From Lysobacter dokdonensis DS-58 (lineage in GTDB: Bacteria; Pseudomonadota; Gammaproteobacteria; Xanthomonadales; Xanthomonadaceae), in contig NZ_JRKJ01000005.1 in the NCBI RefSeq assembly GCF_000770795.1, positions 124,001 to 188,000 on the forward strand: a stretch of 64,000 bases of DNA, read 5' to 3'. The notes beneath the pieces are model-generated. The model had not been told where the DNA came from. It ran no database searches and was given only the letters and a program-made list of their open reading frames with translations. Positions 6,339 to 14,398 of this stretch are shown here, one piece after another (the stretch's first letter is position 1; every line of letters begins with the position of its first letter). The translations under genes were made by a program, and so were the position numbers.

Positions 6339-6866
6339 ATGCGCATCCTTCTGCTCGCCCTTCTGGCTTTTGTGACGGGGTGTAGTGGATGCGCAACAAC
6401 GCAGGACGTACAGCACTCGGCGGCCCTCCGCCTGGAGTTCGCTGACGGCCTGTGCAGCGGCACAGCGGTCGCGGCGGACGAGATCGTCAGCGCGGCCCAC
6501 TGTTTCGGCGGCGTGCTTGAGAGCATCAACGGCGAGCCCGTGACGGGTTACCGCCTCGTGAGCCGGAAGGATGACGTGGTGCGCATCCACGTCGATGGCC
6601 CGCGCTTCAAGGTGTGGGCGCGCAAGTTCGGCAAGGCGGTGCAGGGTGATCGCGTGTCGTGGCATGGCAACCCGCTGGGTGCGCCCGACATGCTGCGCGA
6701 AGGCTACGTCTCTGGAATCGTTGACGGCCTGTACGTCATCGCGGCGGCAACGTGCGTGGGCGACAGCGGGCCGGGCATCTTCAACGAGCGCGGCGAATTG
6801 GTGGCGGTGGTGAGCAAGATCCCCACGCCCAAGTGCAGCCCGTTCGTGCTGGCGGTGCCGGTGTGA
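6339..6866 (+). CDS. Trypsin-like serine protease, predicted lipoprotein
   Basis: The 175-residue protein begins with a signal peptide and lipobox (VTGC, Cys15). The chymotrypsin-fold triad is visible: H54 in SAAHCF, an Asp at 79 or 86 in the DDVVRIHVD region, and S143 in CVGDSGPG. Cysteines 39 and 55 could form the usual disulfide. It is close to the minimum size for an S1 protease. A membrane-anchored periplasmic protease within a phage lysis operon is not a standard component. It could process envelope proteins at lysis, cleave an export substrate, or block superinfection. Expression is downstream of the 6064 terminator. Confidence 0.83.
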   Translation: MRILLLALLAFVTGCSGCATTQDVQHSAALRLEFADGLCSGTAVAADEIVSAAHCFGGVLESINGEPVTGYRLVSRKDDVVRIHVDGPRFKVWARKFGKAVQGDRVSWHGNPLGAPDMLREGYVSGIVDGLYVIAAATCVGDSGPGIFNERGELVAVVSKIPTPKCSPFVLAVPV

Positions 6867-7330
6867 CTTGGCTCGCTGCATTCCGCCTGATCGGCATTCG
6901 CGGCCTGCTGGCGATTGCCTTTGCCCTCTCCACGCTGACCTTCTACGCCATGTGGAAGCACCAAGTGGAACGCAACTGGCAGATCTTGAGCCAGTACACC
7001 AAGGCGCAGGCCGACGCACAGATTGCGGCTCGCCAGGCCGAGGCCCGCAAGGCCCAAGAACTGGCGGCCATCGCGGACAAGTACGAGCAGGACAAGAGGG
7101 CAGCCGATGAAGCGCAACGCAAGCTGGTTGCTGATCTGCGGGCTGGCTCTGTGCGGTTGCAAGAGCGTTGGGCCGGTTGTGTGTCCGACGTTGCCGCCAC
7201 CGCCGCCGAGCGTGATGCAGCCGCCCGAGACCGAGAAGAAAGTGCGGCGCGAATTGTTCGTGCAGCCCGAGACGCCGACGACCAAATCCGCGCCCTCCAA
7301 GAGATTGTGAGGAAGGACCGGCAGCCATGA
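6863..7330 (+). CDS. Rz-like inner-membrane spanin
   Basis: The 155-residue protein has one N-terminal TM helix (about residues 10-28) followed by a long charged coiled coil, the hallmark of an i-spanin. It fuses inner and outer membranes at the last step of lysis with its Rz1 partner, encoded in another frame within the same gene. GTG start overlaps the protease stop (GTGA). Confidence 0.88.
   Translation: MTWLAAFRLIGIRGLLAIAFALSTLTFYAMWKHQVERNWQILSQYTKAQADAQIAARQAEARKAQELAAIADKYEQDKRAADEAQRKLVADLRAGSVRLQERWAGCVSDVAATAAERDAAARDREESAARIVRAARDADDQIRALQEIVRKDRQP
7107..7310 (+). CDS. Rz1-like outer-membrane spanin lipoprotein (nested)
   Basis: The 67-residue protein lies wholly inside the Rz gene in the +1 frame. 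It has a signal peptide ending in a lipobox (LCGC, Cys18) and a proline-rich mature part (PTLPPPPPSV), both typical of Rz1 o-spanins. After sorting to the outer membrane it would bind the Rz C-terminus. Confidence 0.88.
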   Translation: MKRNASWLLICGLALCGCKSVGPVVCPTLPPPPPSVMQPPETEKKVRRELFVQPETPTTKSAPSKRL

Positions 7331-7488
7331 TTCACCACAAGACCACGATGCGCTGGGATTGGAAGGCGTCGGAGTGGAAGCATGTCGGCTGGCGCATGGG
7401 GCACGTAGTCGCGTCACCGTTGCCGGGCAAGTTCCATCCGTCATTGATCGGCAGTCATTGGAAGGCGCCGTTTCTGGCGCGCGGATGA
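7327..7488 (+). CDS. Small hypothetical phage protein
   Basis: The 53-residue Trp/His-rich frame overlaps the Rz stop (ATGA) and the methyltransferase start (ATGA), so it fits the coupled train exactly. No domain recognised. Confidence 0.5.
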   Translation: MIHHKTTMRWDWKASEWKHVGWRMGHVVASPLPGKFHPSLIGSHWKAPFLARG

Positions 7489-8249
7489 TTGACCTATATC
7501 AAGGCGATTGCCTAGAGGTTATGGGGCGGTTGCCGAGCAACAGCGTTGACTTGATTTTGTGCGATCTGCCGTATGGCACCACCTCGTGCAAGTGGGATTC
7601 GGTCATTCCGTTCGACGCCCTGTGGTCGCAGTACCGCAGGATCGCCAAGCGCAATGCCGCTATTGTGCTGACGGCAAACCAGCCTTTCACCACGGCGCTG
7701 ATCGCCAGCAACTTGTGCGAGTTCCGCTATACGTGGGTGTGGGACAAGGTGAATCGCCCCACAGGATTCCTGAACGCAAAGCTGAGGCCGCTACGCGCGT
7801 TTGAGGATGTTTGCGTGTTCTACAGGGCGCAGCCCACGTACAACCCGCAGAAGTGGCGGGGCGAGCCGTACAAGACGACTCACGGCAGTTCGGGCGAGGC
7901 ATACCACAGGACAGAGACAAGGACGCAGGTGTGTGCGGACGGGATGCGCTACCCGCAAGACCTGATCCGCATCAAGGCCGACAACCGAGGGGTTGAGGGC
8001 CGCGTCCACCCGACGCAGAAGCCCGTCGCGCTGATGGAATACCTCGTCAAGACATACAGCAACGAAGGCGACACCGTTCTGGACAATTGCATGGGCTCCG
8101 GCACTACCGGCGTCGCTTGTGCAAATACAGGGCGCAGGTTCATCGGCATAGAGCGCGACGCCGACTATTTCACCATCGCGTCGAAGCGCGTTGGGGTTGC
8201 GGGGGCTAAGCCCCGCGTGTGGGTACCGCTTGCGGTGTCAGGCGACTGA
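7485..8249 (+). CDS. DNA (adenine-N6 or cytosine-N4) methyltransferase
   Basis: The 254-residue enzyme has the catalytic motif DLPYGT at residues 27-32, a variant of DPPY, before the SAM-binding motif DNCMGSGTTG near 199-208. That order marks the beta class of amino-methyltransferases. Central TRP/HPTQKPVALMEYL is also typical. No restriction enzyme is adjacent, so it is probably an orphan methyltransferase that protects phage DNA from host restriction or alters gene control. The target sequence cannot be read from the protein. Start chosen at the ATG overlapping the upstream stop. Confidence 0.9.
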   Translation: MIDLYQGDCLEVMGRLPSNSVDLILCDLPYGTTSCKWDSVIPFDALWSQYRRIAKRNAAIVLTANQPFTTALIASNLCEFRYTWVWDKVNRPTGFLNAKLRPLRAFEDVCVFYRAQPTYNPQKWRGEPYKTTHGSSGEAYHRTETRTQVCADGMRYPQDLIRIKADNRGVEGRVHPTQKPVALMEYLVKTYSNEGDTVLDNCMGSGTTGVACANTGRRFIGIERDADYFTIASKRVGVAGAKPRVWVPLAVSGD

Positions 8250-8270
8250 CCGGCCCACCGTAGACGCGCC

Positions 8271-9476
8271 GTGTTGGTGGCAAGAGCGACGGGCGTGCCG
8301 CAAGCAATTATTCGCAAGGACGCCCCAACAGAGGGCAACAGCTTGAGCATTGACGCCAAGGCGGCCATGAAGGTCGTCGAAGATGGTTTGCAAGTCGTGT
8401 CCACGGCATTTGCCGAGAAGGACGCCAGCCTCAACGCGATGTCCCTGCAAGTGGATGGCCTGAGCGCGGCGAACGTGGCATTGCAGGCGCAGCTGGACAC
8501 CGCCAACGCGACGATTGCGGACCTCAAGGCGAAGTTGGAGCCGAAACCGCCTGCGCCGAAGACCGTGAAGGACTATGGCGTTGTCGGTGATGGCATCAAG
8601 GACGACACCGCCGCAATGCAGGCTGCGCTCGATGCCGGCGTGCGGGACGTGCCTGCGGGCAAGTACCTGATCGACCCGGCCAAGAGCCTGCTGGTCCGCG
8701 ATGGCGTGCAGGTGAAGGCTGATCCGAACGCAATCCTGCTGTGCAAGGCCAACGCCCTGCCGCGCTACTACATCGTGCGCTTGGTGGGGGCGAAGTCTGC
8801 ATGGACGGGCGGGCAGATCATGGGCGACCGTGACCGCCATACGTACACCGCTGGCAGCACCCACGAGTGGGGCTACGGCGCGATGCTGTCGGGCGATGGC
8901 GCAAGCCTGACCGACTGCGTGATCGACGGTTGCACGGGCGATGGCATTGGCGTGAGTGGCGATAACGTCACGCTGCGCAATGTCGTGTCCAAGCGCAACC
9001 GTCGCCAGGGGTTGAGCGTGTTCGCCTGCAAGGGCTTCCGCGCCTACAACTGCCAATTCAACGACACGAAGGGAACCGCGCCGCAAGCGGGCGTGGACTT
9101 CGAGCCGGATAACGGTGCGGTGCTGGATGCGGTGATGGAGAACTGCATCGCCAAGAACAACAGCACGGCGGGCTTCATGGCATGGGTGCGCGCTGAAGTG
9201 GCGGGCAACGTGGAAGTCACGCTGAAGAACTGCAACACCGAAGGCAACGCCAACGGGATCCAAGGCAAGGGGCTGAACGGCAAGGCGCTGATGCGCGTGG
9301 AGGGCGGTAATCACGTCAACCGCAGCGCAGGGGTTCGGTCCGAGGATGGATGCACGGTGACGCTGGTCGCGTCCACGTTCTCCTTTGCAGGCAAGCCCGT
9401 GTCCTTCGCCCAACAGTGGGCCGTGCAGAAGGTCGGCACGGGGCAGGTGGTGCAGACGGGGGTTGTGTACAAGTGA
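8271..9476 (+). CDS. Right-handed beta-helix protein (pectate-lyase-like; tailspike type)
   Basis: The 401-residue product has a helical N-terminal stalk (to about residue 95), then KDYGVVGDGIKDDTAAMQ, the classical entry of pectate_lyase_3 domains, then repeated short strands with Asn ladders. No hydrolase active site is certain. The region NRRQGLSV...GTAPQAGVDFE closely resembles the C-terminus of the large tail-tip protein at 26650. It may be a host-polysaccharide-binding spike or depolymerase. Start is uncertain: GTG 8271 gives the longest frame; TTG 8343 is another option. Confidence 0.72.
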   Translation: MLVARATGVPQAIIRKDAPTEGNSLSIDAKAAMKVVEDGLQVVSTAFAEKDASLNAMSLQVDGLSAANVALQAQLDTANATIADLKAKLEPKPPAPKTVKDYGVVGDGIKDDTAAMQAALDAGVRDVPAGKYLIDPAKSLLVRDGVQVKADPNAILLCKANALPRYYIVRLVGAKSAWTGGQIMGDRDRHTYTAGSTHEWGYGAMLSGDGASLTDCVIDGCTGDGIGVSGDNVTLRNVVSKRNRRQGLSVFACKGFRAYNCQFNDTKGTAPQAGVDFEPDNGAVLDAVMENCIAKNNSTAGFMAWVRAEVAGNVEVTLKNCNTEGNANGIQGKGLNGKALMRVEGGNHVNRSAGVRSEDGCTVTLVASTFSFAGKPVSFAQQWAVQKVGTGQVVQTGVVYK

Positions 9477-9688
9477 GCCGCAAGACCGAAGGCGGCAAGG
9501 GCGACAGGATCGCAGGATTCAACCAGTCCGCCTTCGAGGCGGGCTATGCGGCAATCAAGTGGAACACAAGGCCAGAGGCCACTGAGGAGGTGGCTTGTGG
9601 CCGCCAAGATCGAAATCGAATCGTCAGAGACGACCGACTTGCAGGGGTTCTTGAGTCACCTGGCGGGGAGTCATCCGGCCAAGAGTGA
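9473..9688 (+). CDS. Doubtful small ORF overlapping the next gene
   Basis: A GTG overlaps the beta-helix stop (GTGA), and the first 40 codons read like a real small protein (GFNQSAFEAGYAAIKW). The frame then runs 92 bases into the next gene. Either a genuine overlapping gene of 71 residues or a frame that is accidentally open past a lost stop. Confidence 0.35.
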   Translation: MSRKTEGGKGDRIAGFNQSAFEAGYAAIKWNTRPEATEEVACGRQDRNRIVRDDRLAGVLESPGGESSGQE

Positions 9689-10082
9689 GAGCGAATACGA
9701 ACACTGGCTGCTGGATAACAGCGCCGCGTTCCTATCGTGCCTTGGGTACACCGCATCACATATCCGTCGCAACGCTCCGCTGCGCGGCACATCGACTCGG
9801 CCTGATTGGGTCATCGAAGGTGACGACTTCGTTGCCATCTTCGAGATGAAGCACAAGCGCGCTGGCCTGCCTTATCCGGGATGCACCTATCAGACTTCGG
9901 GCCTCGGCCAGTTGCTGATGTACGGCGCGGCCGCAAGGGCGCTAGGTAAGCGCGTCCGCCTGTACCTCGTGGACAGCCATATCCACACCGAAACGGTGGA
10001 TACGGTGCTGGCCTATGGGTTGCCGGTGACGCTGGTTGAGGCCAGCGAGGAAAAGATCGCCGTTCTGTACGGGCCGCAGTGA
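9597..10082 (+). CDS. PD-(D/E)XK nuclease-like phage protein
   Basis: The 161-residue protein shows RPDWVIEGDDFVAIFEMKHK, that is Pro-Asp followed by a strand with E-x-K, the core of PD-(D/E)XK enzymes, then a Gln-containing helix (SGLGQLLMYGAAAR) usual after it. GTG start follows GAGGAGG at good spacing. It sits directly before the terminase genes, where phages often keep a nuclease for packaging or head completion. Exact substrate unknown. Confidence 0.65.
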   Translation: MAAKIEIESSETTDLQGFLSHLAGSHPAKSESEYEHWLLDNSAAFLSCLGYTASHIRRNAPLRGTSTRPDWVIEGDDFVAIFEMKHKRAGLPYPGCTYQTSGLGQLLMYGAAARALGKRVRLYLVDSHIHTETVDTVLAYGLPVTLVEASEEKIAVLYGPQ

Positions 10083-10468
10083 TGGCCCGCCCGAGGACGA
10101 CGCTCGCCAAGCTGCCTGACGACTGGCAAGAGATCTGTAAGCGTGTGGGTTCTGAGGGCGGATCGGCCGTCGAGCTGCGTGCCGAATTAGGCATTGGCCG
10201 GTCGGCGTGGGACACCCTCCAGACCGACTCGCCAGAGTTTCAGGCAGCCGTAAAAAGCGCCGAGGACGCCAGCAACGTCTGGTGGGAACAGTTGGGCCGC
10301 AAGCTGGCCGCCAATGGTGGTGGCAATTCGGCCGTGTGGATCTTCAACATGAAGAACCGCTTCAACTGGCGCGACAAGCAAGATGATGCAGGCGAGGATG
10401 GCGATGCGCCGTCCCCGGTCAAGATCGAAGTGACGGTGAAAGATGGGCGTAAGCCCGACGCTGACTAA
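10082..10468 (+). CDS. Small terminase subunit (putative)
   Basis: The 128-residue protein starts in a TGATG overlap and precedes the large terminase gene by a 26-base overlap. It has an N-terminal helix-turn-helix-like part (SAVELRAELGIGRSAWDTL) and the helix FNMKNRFNWRDK, which recurs in small terminases of this type. It would recognise the packaging site and regulate the large subunit. Confidence 0.78.
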   Translation: MARPRTTLAKLPDDWQEICKRVGSEGGSAVELRAELGIGRSAWDTLQTDSPEFQAAVKSAEDASNVWWEQLGRKLAANGGGNSAVWIFNMKNRFNWRDKQDDAGEDGDAPSPVKIEVTVKDGRKPDAD

Positions 10469-11717
10469 GCCGCAGGCGCGGTTCCTCGCGCTGCCGCACA
10501 AGTTCGGCGCATTCGTGGGTGGGTTCGGCTCCGGCAAGACGTGGACGCTGTGCGCGGGCCAGGCGAAGCACTACTGGGAGCATCCCAAGGCGCATCGCGG
10601 CTACTTCGCGCCGACCTATCCGCAGATCCGCGACATCTTCTTCCCTACGGTGGAGGAGGTGGCCCACGACTGGGGCCTGCGCGTGCGCATCGCGGAAGTG
10701 AACAAAGAGGTGCATTGGTACAGCGGTCGCCAGTACCGAGGCACGACGATCTGCCGCAGCATGGAGAAGCCCGATTCCATCGTGGGCTTCAAGATCGCCG
10801 AGGCGGACGTGGACGAGGTGGACACGCTCCCCGCGCTCAAGGCGCAGCAGGCGTGGCGCAAGATCATTGCGCGACTGCGACTGAAGTACGAGGGCAAGAA
10901 CGGCGCGCGGGTGGCGACGACGCCTGAGGGCTTCAAGTTCACCTATGACCAGTGGGTCAAGCAGGTGCGCGACAAGCCCGCGCTGGCCCCGCTGTACGGG
11001 CTGGTGCAGGCCTCGACCTATGAGAACGAACGCTTCCTGCCCGATGGCTACATCGACTCGCTGCTGGCGTCCTATCCGCCGCAGCTGATCGAGGCCTATC
11101 TACAGGGACACTTCGTCAACCTCACCGCTGGCACGGTCTACCACGCCTTCGACCGCAAGCAGAACGCTTGCTCGGATGTGATGGTGGATGGCGAGCCGGT
11201 GTTCGTCGGCATGGACTTCAACGTCGGCAAGATGGCCGCCGTGATCCACGTGAAGCGCGACGGACAACCGCGCGCCGTGGGCGAGGTGGTGAATGCCTAC
11301 GACACGCCCGACATGATCCGCATCCTGAAGGAGCGGCTGGGCGAGCGGCAGATTCGGGTGTACCCCGACGCCTCGGGCGGTTCGCGCAAGTCGGTGAACG
11401 CGAGCGTGACCGACATCAAGCTCCTGAAGGAAGGCGGGTTCCAGGTCTCCGCACCTGACGCCAATCCTCCAGTGAAGGACCGCATCAACAGCATGAACGG
11501 CATGTTTTGCAATGCGCAGAACGAACGCCGTTACCGGGTGAACGTGGACCTGTGCCCGACCTATGCCGACTGCCTGGAGCAGCAGGTGTGGGCCGAGAAC
11601 GGCGAGCCCGACAAGGCCAGCGGCAACGACCACCCCAACGACGCGGCCGGGTACTTCATCCACCGCGACTTCCCGATCATCAAGCGCATCGCGCGCGTCG
11701 AACCTCTGCGAGTCTGA
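10443..11717 (+). CDS. terL: Large terminase subunit (ATPase/nuclease)
   Basis: The 424-residue protein carries Walker A GGFGSGKT at residues 26-33, a Walker B-like acidic strand (EADVDEVD) near 119-126, and a C-terminal RNase H-like nuclease with Asp residues in GMDFNVGK and YPDASGG plus a late DHPNDAAGY. It powers DNA entry into the prohead and cuts the concatemer. Length is normal for the family. Confidence 0.95.
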   Translation: MGVSPTLTKPQARFLALPHKFGAFVGGFGSGKTWTLCAGQAKHYWEHPKAHRGYFAPTYPQIRDIFFPTVEEVAHDWGLRVRIAEVNKEVHWYSGRQYRGTTICRSMEKPDSIVGFKIAEADVDEVDTLPALKAQQAWRKIIARLRLKYEGKNGARVATTPEGFKFTYDQWVKQVRDKPALAPLYGLVQASTYENERFLPDGYIDSLLASYPPQLIEAYLQGHFVNLTAGTVYHAFDRKQNACSDVMVDGEPVFVGMDFNVGKMAAVIHVKRDGQPRAVGEVVNAYDTPDMIRILKERLGERQIRVYPDASGGSRKSVNASVTDIKLLKEGGFQVSAPDANPPVKDRINSMNGMFCNAQNERRYRVNVDLCPTYADCLEQQVWAENGEPDKASGNDHPNDAAGYFIHRDFPIIKRIARVEPLRV

Positions 11718-11720
11718 CCG

Positions 11721-13133
11721 ATGCCCTTGGCTGTCAACGAACAAAGCGAGGAGATCAACCTCCTTGCGTGCGAGTGGCCGGTGCTGGAGGCCTTGCAGGC
11801 TGGCACGCCCGCCATGCGCAACGCCCGCATGACCTACCTGCCGCAATGGCCCAACGAGGAAGCGGCGAGCTATACCGCACGTCTCGCCACGGCTACGCTG
11901 TTTCCCGCCTACCGCCGCACGGTCAACGTGATGGCGTCCAAACCCTTCGCCAAGGCGCTGGTGCTGTCCGACGACACGCCCGAGAGCATCGTGACGTGGG
12001 CCGAGGACATCGACTTGCAGGGCGTCTCGCTGCACGCCTTCGCCGCCGAGATGTTCAACGAGACCGTGGGCTATGGCCTGGCGGGCATCCTCGTGGAGTA
12101 TCCGGCCGAAGTATCGTCCGCAGGGCTGACGGTCGCGCAGCTGGAGGCCTCGGGTCGGCGTCCGTACTTCGTGCGCGTGATGCACGACCAGATCCTTGGC
12201 TACAAGACCGAGAGCGTGGCCGGGCGCGTGCGCCTGACGCAGCTGCGACTGGCTGAGTCCACGACCGAGGACGACGGCGAGTACGGCACCAAGACGATCC
12301 CCTGCGTGCGCGTGTTGCGGCCGGGCTCGTGGGAGGTGTGGAAGCAGACGACCGACAAGAATTGGGTGCTGGAGGCTTCCGGCACCACCTCGCTGGCCGA
12401 GATTCCGTTCGTGCCGCTGTACGGTGTGCGCGATGGCTTCATGGTCGGCAAGCCTGCGCTGCTCGACTTGGCATATCTGAACGTCAAGCATTGGCAGTCG
12501 CAGAGCGATCAGGACACGATCCTGCATGTGGCCCGTGTCCCGATCCTCGCCATGATCGGCGCGGAGGACGAGACGCAGCTGACGGTGGGCGCGATGGCGG
12601 CGGTGAAGCTGCCCGACAAGGCCGACCTGAAGTTCGTCGAGCATTCGGGCGCGTCCATCGAGGCGGGCAAGCAATCACTGCTCCAGCTCGAAGAACAGAT
12701 GGTGCAGACCGGCGCGGAACTGCTCGTGCAGAAGCCCGGTGCGCGGACGGCCACCGAAGACGCCAATGATGCCGAGGGCAACAAGTCCGACCTCCAACGC
12801 ATGGCCGAGAACTTCGAGGATGCGCTCGACCAGGCGCTGTCCTTCATGGCGCAGTTCGCCAGCCTGCCCTCGGGCGGCTCGGTGTACCTGTTCAACGACT
12901 ACGGCGCGGCGACGCTCTCGGATGCCTCGGCGGTGCTGCTGAAGGATCTCCAGATGGCGGGCCTGCTGTCGAAGGAGACCACGCTCAAGGAATTGCAGCG
13001 TCGCGGCTTCCTGTCGCCCGACCTGAGCATCGACGAGGAACTGGAGAAGGCCGAGGCCGATGGTCCGCCGCTCGGCGCGCAGCTGGACATGCTGGCGATT
13101 GGGGCGAAGCAAGACGCCAAGGACGACGAATAA
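11721..13133 (+). CDS. Portal protein (DUF4055 type)
   Basis: The 470-residue protein begins three bases after terminase. Features of the DUF4055 portal family are visible: the early WPVLEALQAG, RTVNVMASKPFAK, the ADLKFVEHSGASIEAG segment before a long helix, and the TATEDANDAEGNKSDLQ block. It forms the dodecameric DNA gate at one capsid vertex. The C-terminus is acidic. Location after terminase agrees. Confidence 0.9.
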   Translation: MPLAVNEQSEEINLLACEWPVLEALQAGTPAMRNARMTYLPQWPNEEAASYTARLATATLFPAYRRTVNVMASKPFAKALVLSDDTPESIVTWAEDIDLQGVSLHAFAAEMFNETVGYGLAGILVEYPAEVSSAGLTVAQLEASGRRPYFVRVMHDQILGYKTESVAGRVRLTQLRLAESTTEDDGEYGTKTIPCVRVLRPGSWEVWKQTTDKNWVLEASGTTSLAEIPFVPLYGVRDGFMVGKPALLDLAYLNVKHWQSQSDQDTILHVARVPILAMIGAEDETQLTVGAMAAVKLPDKADLKFVEHSGASIEAGKQSLLQLEEQMVQTGAELLVQKPGARTATEDANDAEGNKSDLQRMAENFEDALDQALSFMAQFASLPSGGSVYLFNDYGAATLSDASAVLLKDLQMAGLLSKETTLKELQRRGFLSPDLSIDEELEKAEADGPPLGAQLDMLAIGAKQDAKDDE

Positions 13134-14398
13134 TGGGCTTCGGGACGGGGTGGTGGCGTAAGAGCGGGACGCCGGGTTTCGGTGGCGCGTTGCCACTGTC
13201 CTCCTTGTCCGCTGCGAAGTACGCCATCCAGCAAGGCGCGGCCGACGTGAACATCCTCGTCATCGGGGACAGCACCGGCAACGATACGACCGAATGGGTC
13301 TACCTGTTCGCGCAATGGCTCGAAGCGGAATATCCAAGCCACGCCGTGAGCTACCGGCTCTGGAACGACGGCGGCAACGTGTACGACGCGGCCGTCGCCA
13401 TCGGCACCGGCACGGGCTCGCGCACCATCCGCATCTGGAATGCGAGCGTGGCGGGTGTGCGCCCGGCGTACTTCACTGGCAGCAAGTTCGCCCCGGCGAT
13501 CAGTTCGCTGACCACGCCAGACCTCGTGATCTGGAGCCACGGCAAGAACAACATTTCGCAGGCCGGGTTCCCGCTGATTCGCGGTGACTTCCTGGCGGCG
13601 ATGGAGATGGTTCGGCAAGCGCATCCGACTAGCGCACACGCGGTCATTTCGCAGAACCCGAACCGCGACGACGACGATTACCTGACGTGGATCGACCCGA
13701 CGTTGCGCGAGATTTGCGCGGATCGCGGGGATACCACCCTGATCAATGTGTATGGGGCTTTCGCAGGCAAGGCGTCGAGCCTGTACCTCGACAACCTGCA
13801 TCCGTCTGATACCGGCTCCGCATTATGGGCGTCGGTCGTGCAGGGTTATTGGCGGCAGGCCGCAGCGAGCCCGTTCACGTCGCTGGCCGCGTGGCTCAAC
13901 ACGCAGGCCACGAATCTGATTACCAACGGCGACTTCTCCACATGGACTGGCGCCGTTCCGACTGGCTGGACAGTCACGGGGTCGGGCACGACGACGACCA
14001 AGGACACGGGCGAGGTGGATGGCGCTTCGCCGTACTCGGCGCGCGTCAACTGTACGGCCGCCAGTTCGATCCTGCGCTTCTCGGCGGGCGCGCCGCTGCT
14101 GGCATCACTCGTCGGCAAGACCGTGACGCTTGCGGTGCGCCAGAAGATTCCGGTGGCGCAGGCCAGCACTGTAGGCCGCATCGCCGTGGCGTACACGGGT
14201 GGTGCGATGACATCCTCGGCGTCCACCTACGGGCAAGGTGCCTGGCGCTGGCTGGTCTTGTCGGGCGTGGCGATCCCTGCGGGCAGCGCGTTCCTCCGGT
14301 GCGAGTTGTACGGCGACTCCGCCGCGAGCGCGGGCAGCACGGTCTACTACGACCGCGCGATCCTGGTCGAAGGCGACATTCCGCGCGACATGCTCTGA
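13133..14398 (+). CDS. SGNH-fold hydrolase (esterase/deacetylase-like) with C-terminal accessory domain
   Basis: The 421-residue protein shows SGNH blocks in order: block I VIGDSTGND with nucleophile S47, a GKNN near residues 137-140 matching the oxyanion Asn block, and DNLHPS with D220 and H223 (D-x-x-H). Residues from about 262 on (NLITNGDFSTWTGAVPTGW) form a beta-sandwich of carbohydrate-binding-module type. Family members remove acetyl or acyl groups from sugars. It lies between portal and MuF with a TGATG and an ATGATG-type overlap, so it is made with the head genes. Perhaps a virion decoration or spike enzyme. Confidence 0.85.
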   Translation: MGFGTGWWRKSGTPGFGGALPLSSLSAAKYAIQQGAADVNILVIGDSTGNDTTEWVYLFAQWLEAEYPSHAVSYRLWNDGGNVYDAAVAIGTGTGSRTIRIWNASVAGVRPAYFTGSKFAPAISSLTTPDLVIWSHGKNNISQAGFPLIRGDFLAAMEMVRQAHPTSAHAVISQNPNRDDDDYLTWIDPTLREICADRGDTTLINVYGAFAGKASSLYLDNLHPSDTGSALWASVVQGYWRQAAASPFTSLAAWLNTQATNLITNGDFSTWTGAVPTGWTVTGSGTTTTKDTGEVDGASPYSARVNCTAASSILRFSAGAPLLASLVGKTVTLAVRQKIPVAQASTVGRIAVAYTGGAMTSSASTYGQGAWRWLVLSGVAIPAGSAFLRCELYGDSAASAGSTVYYDRAILVEGDIPRDML

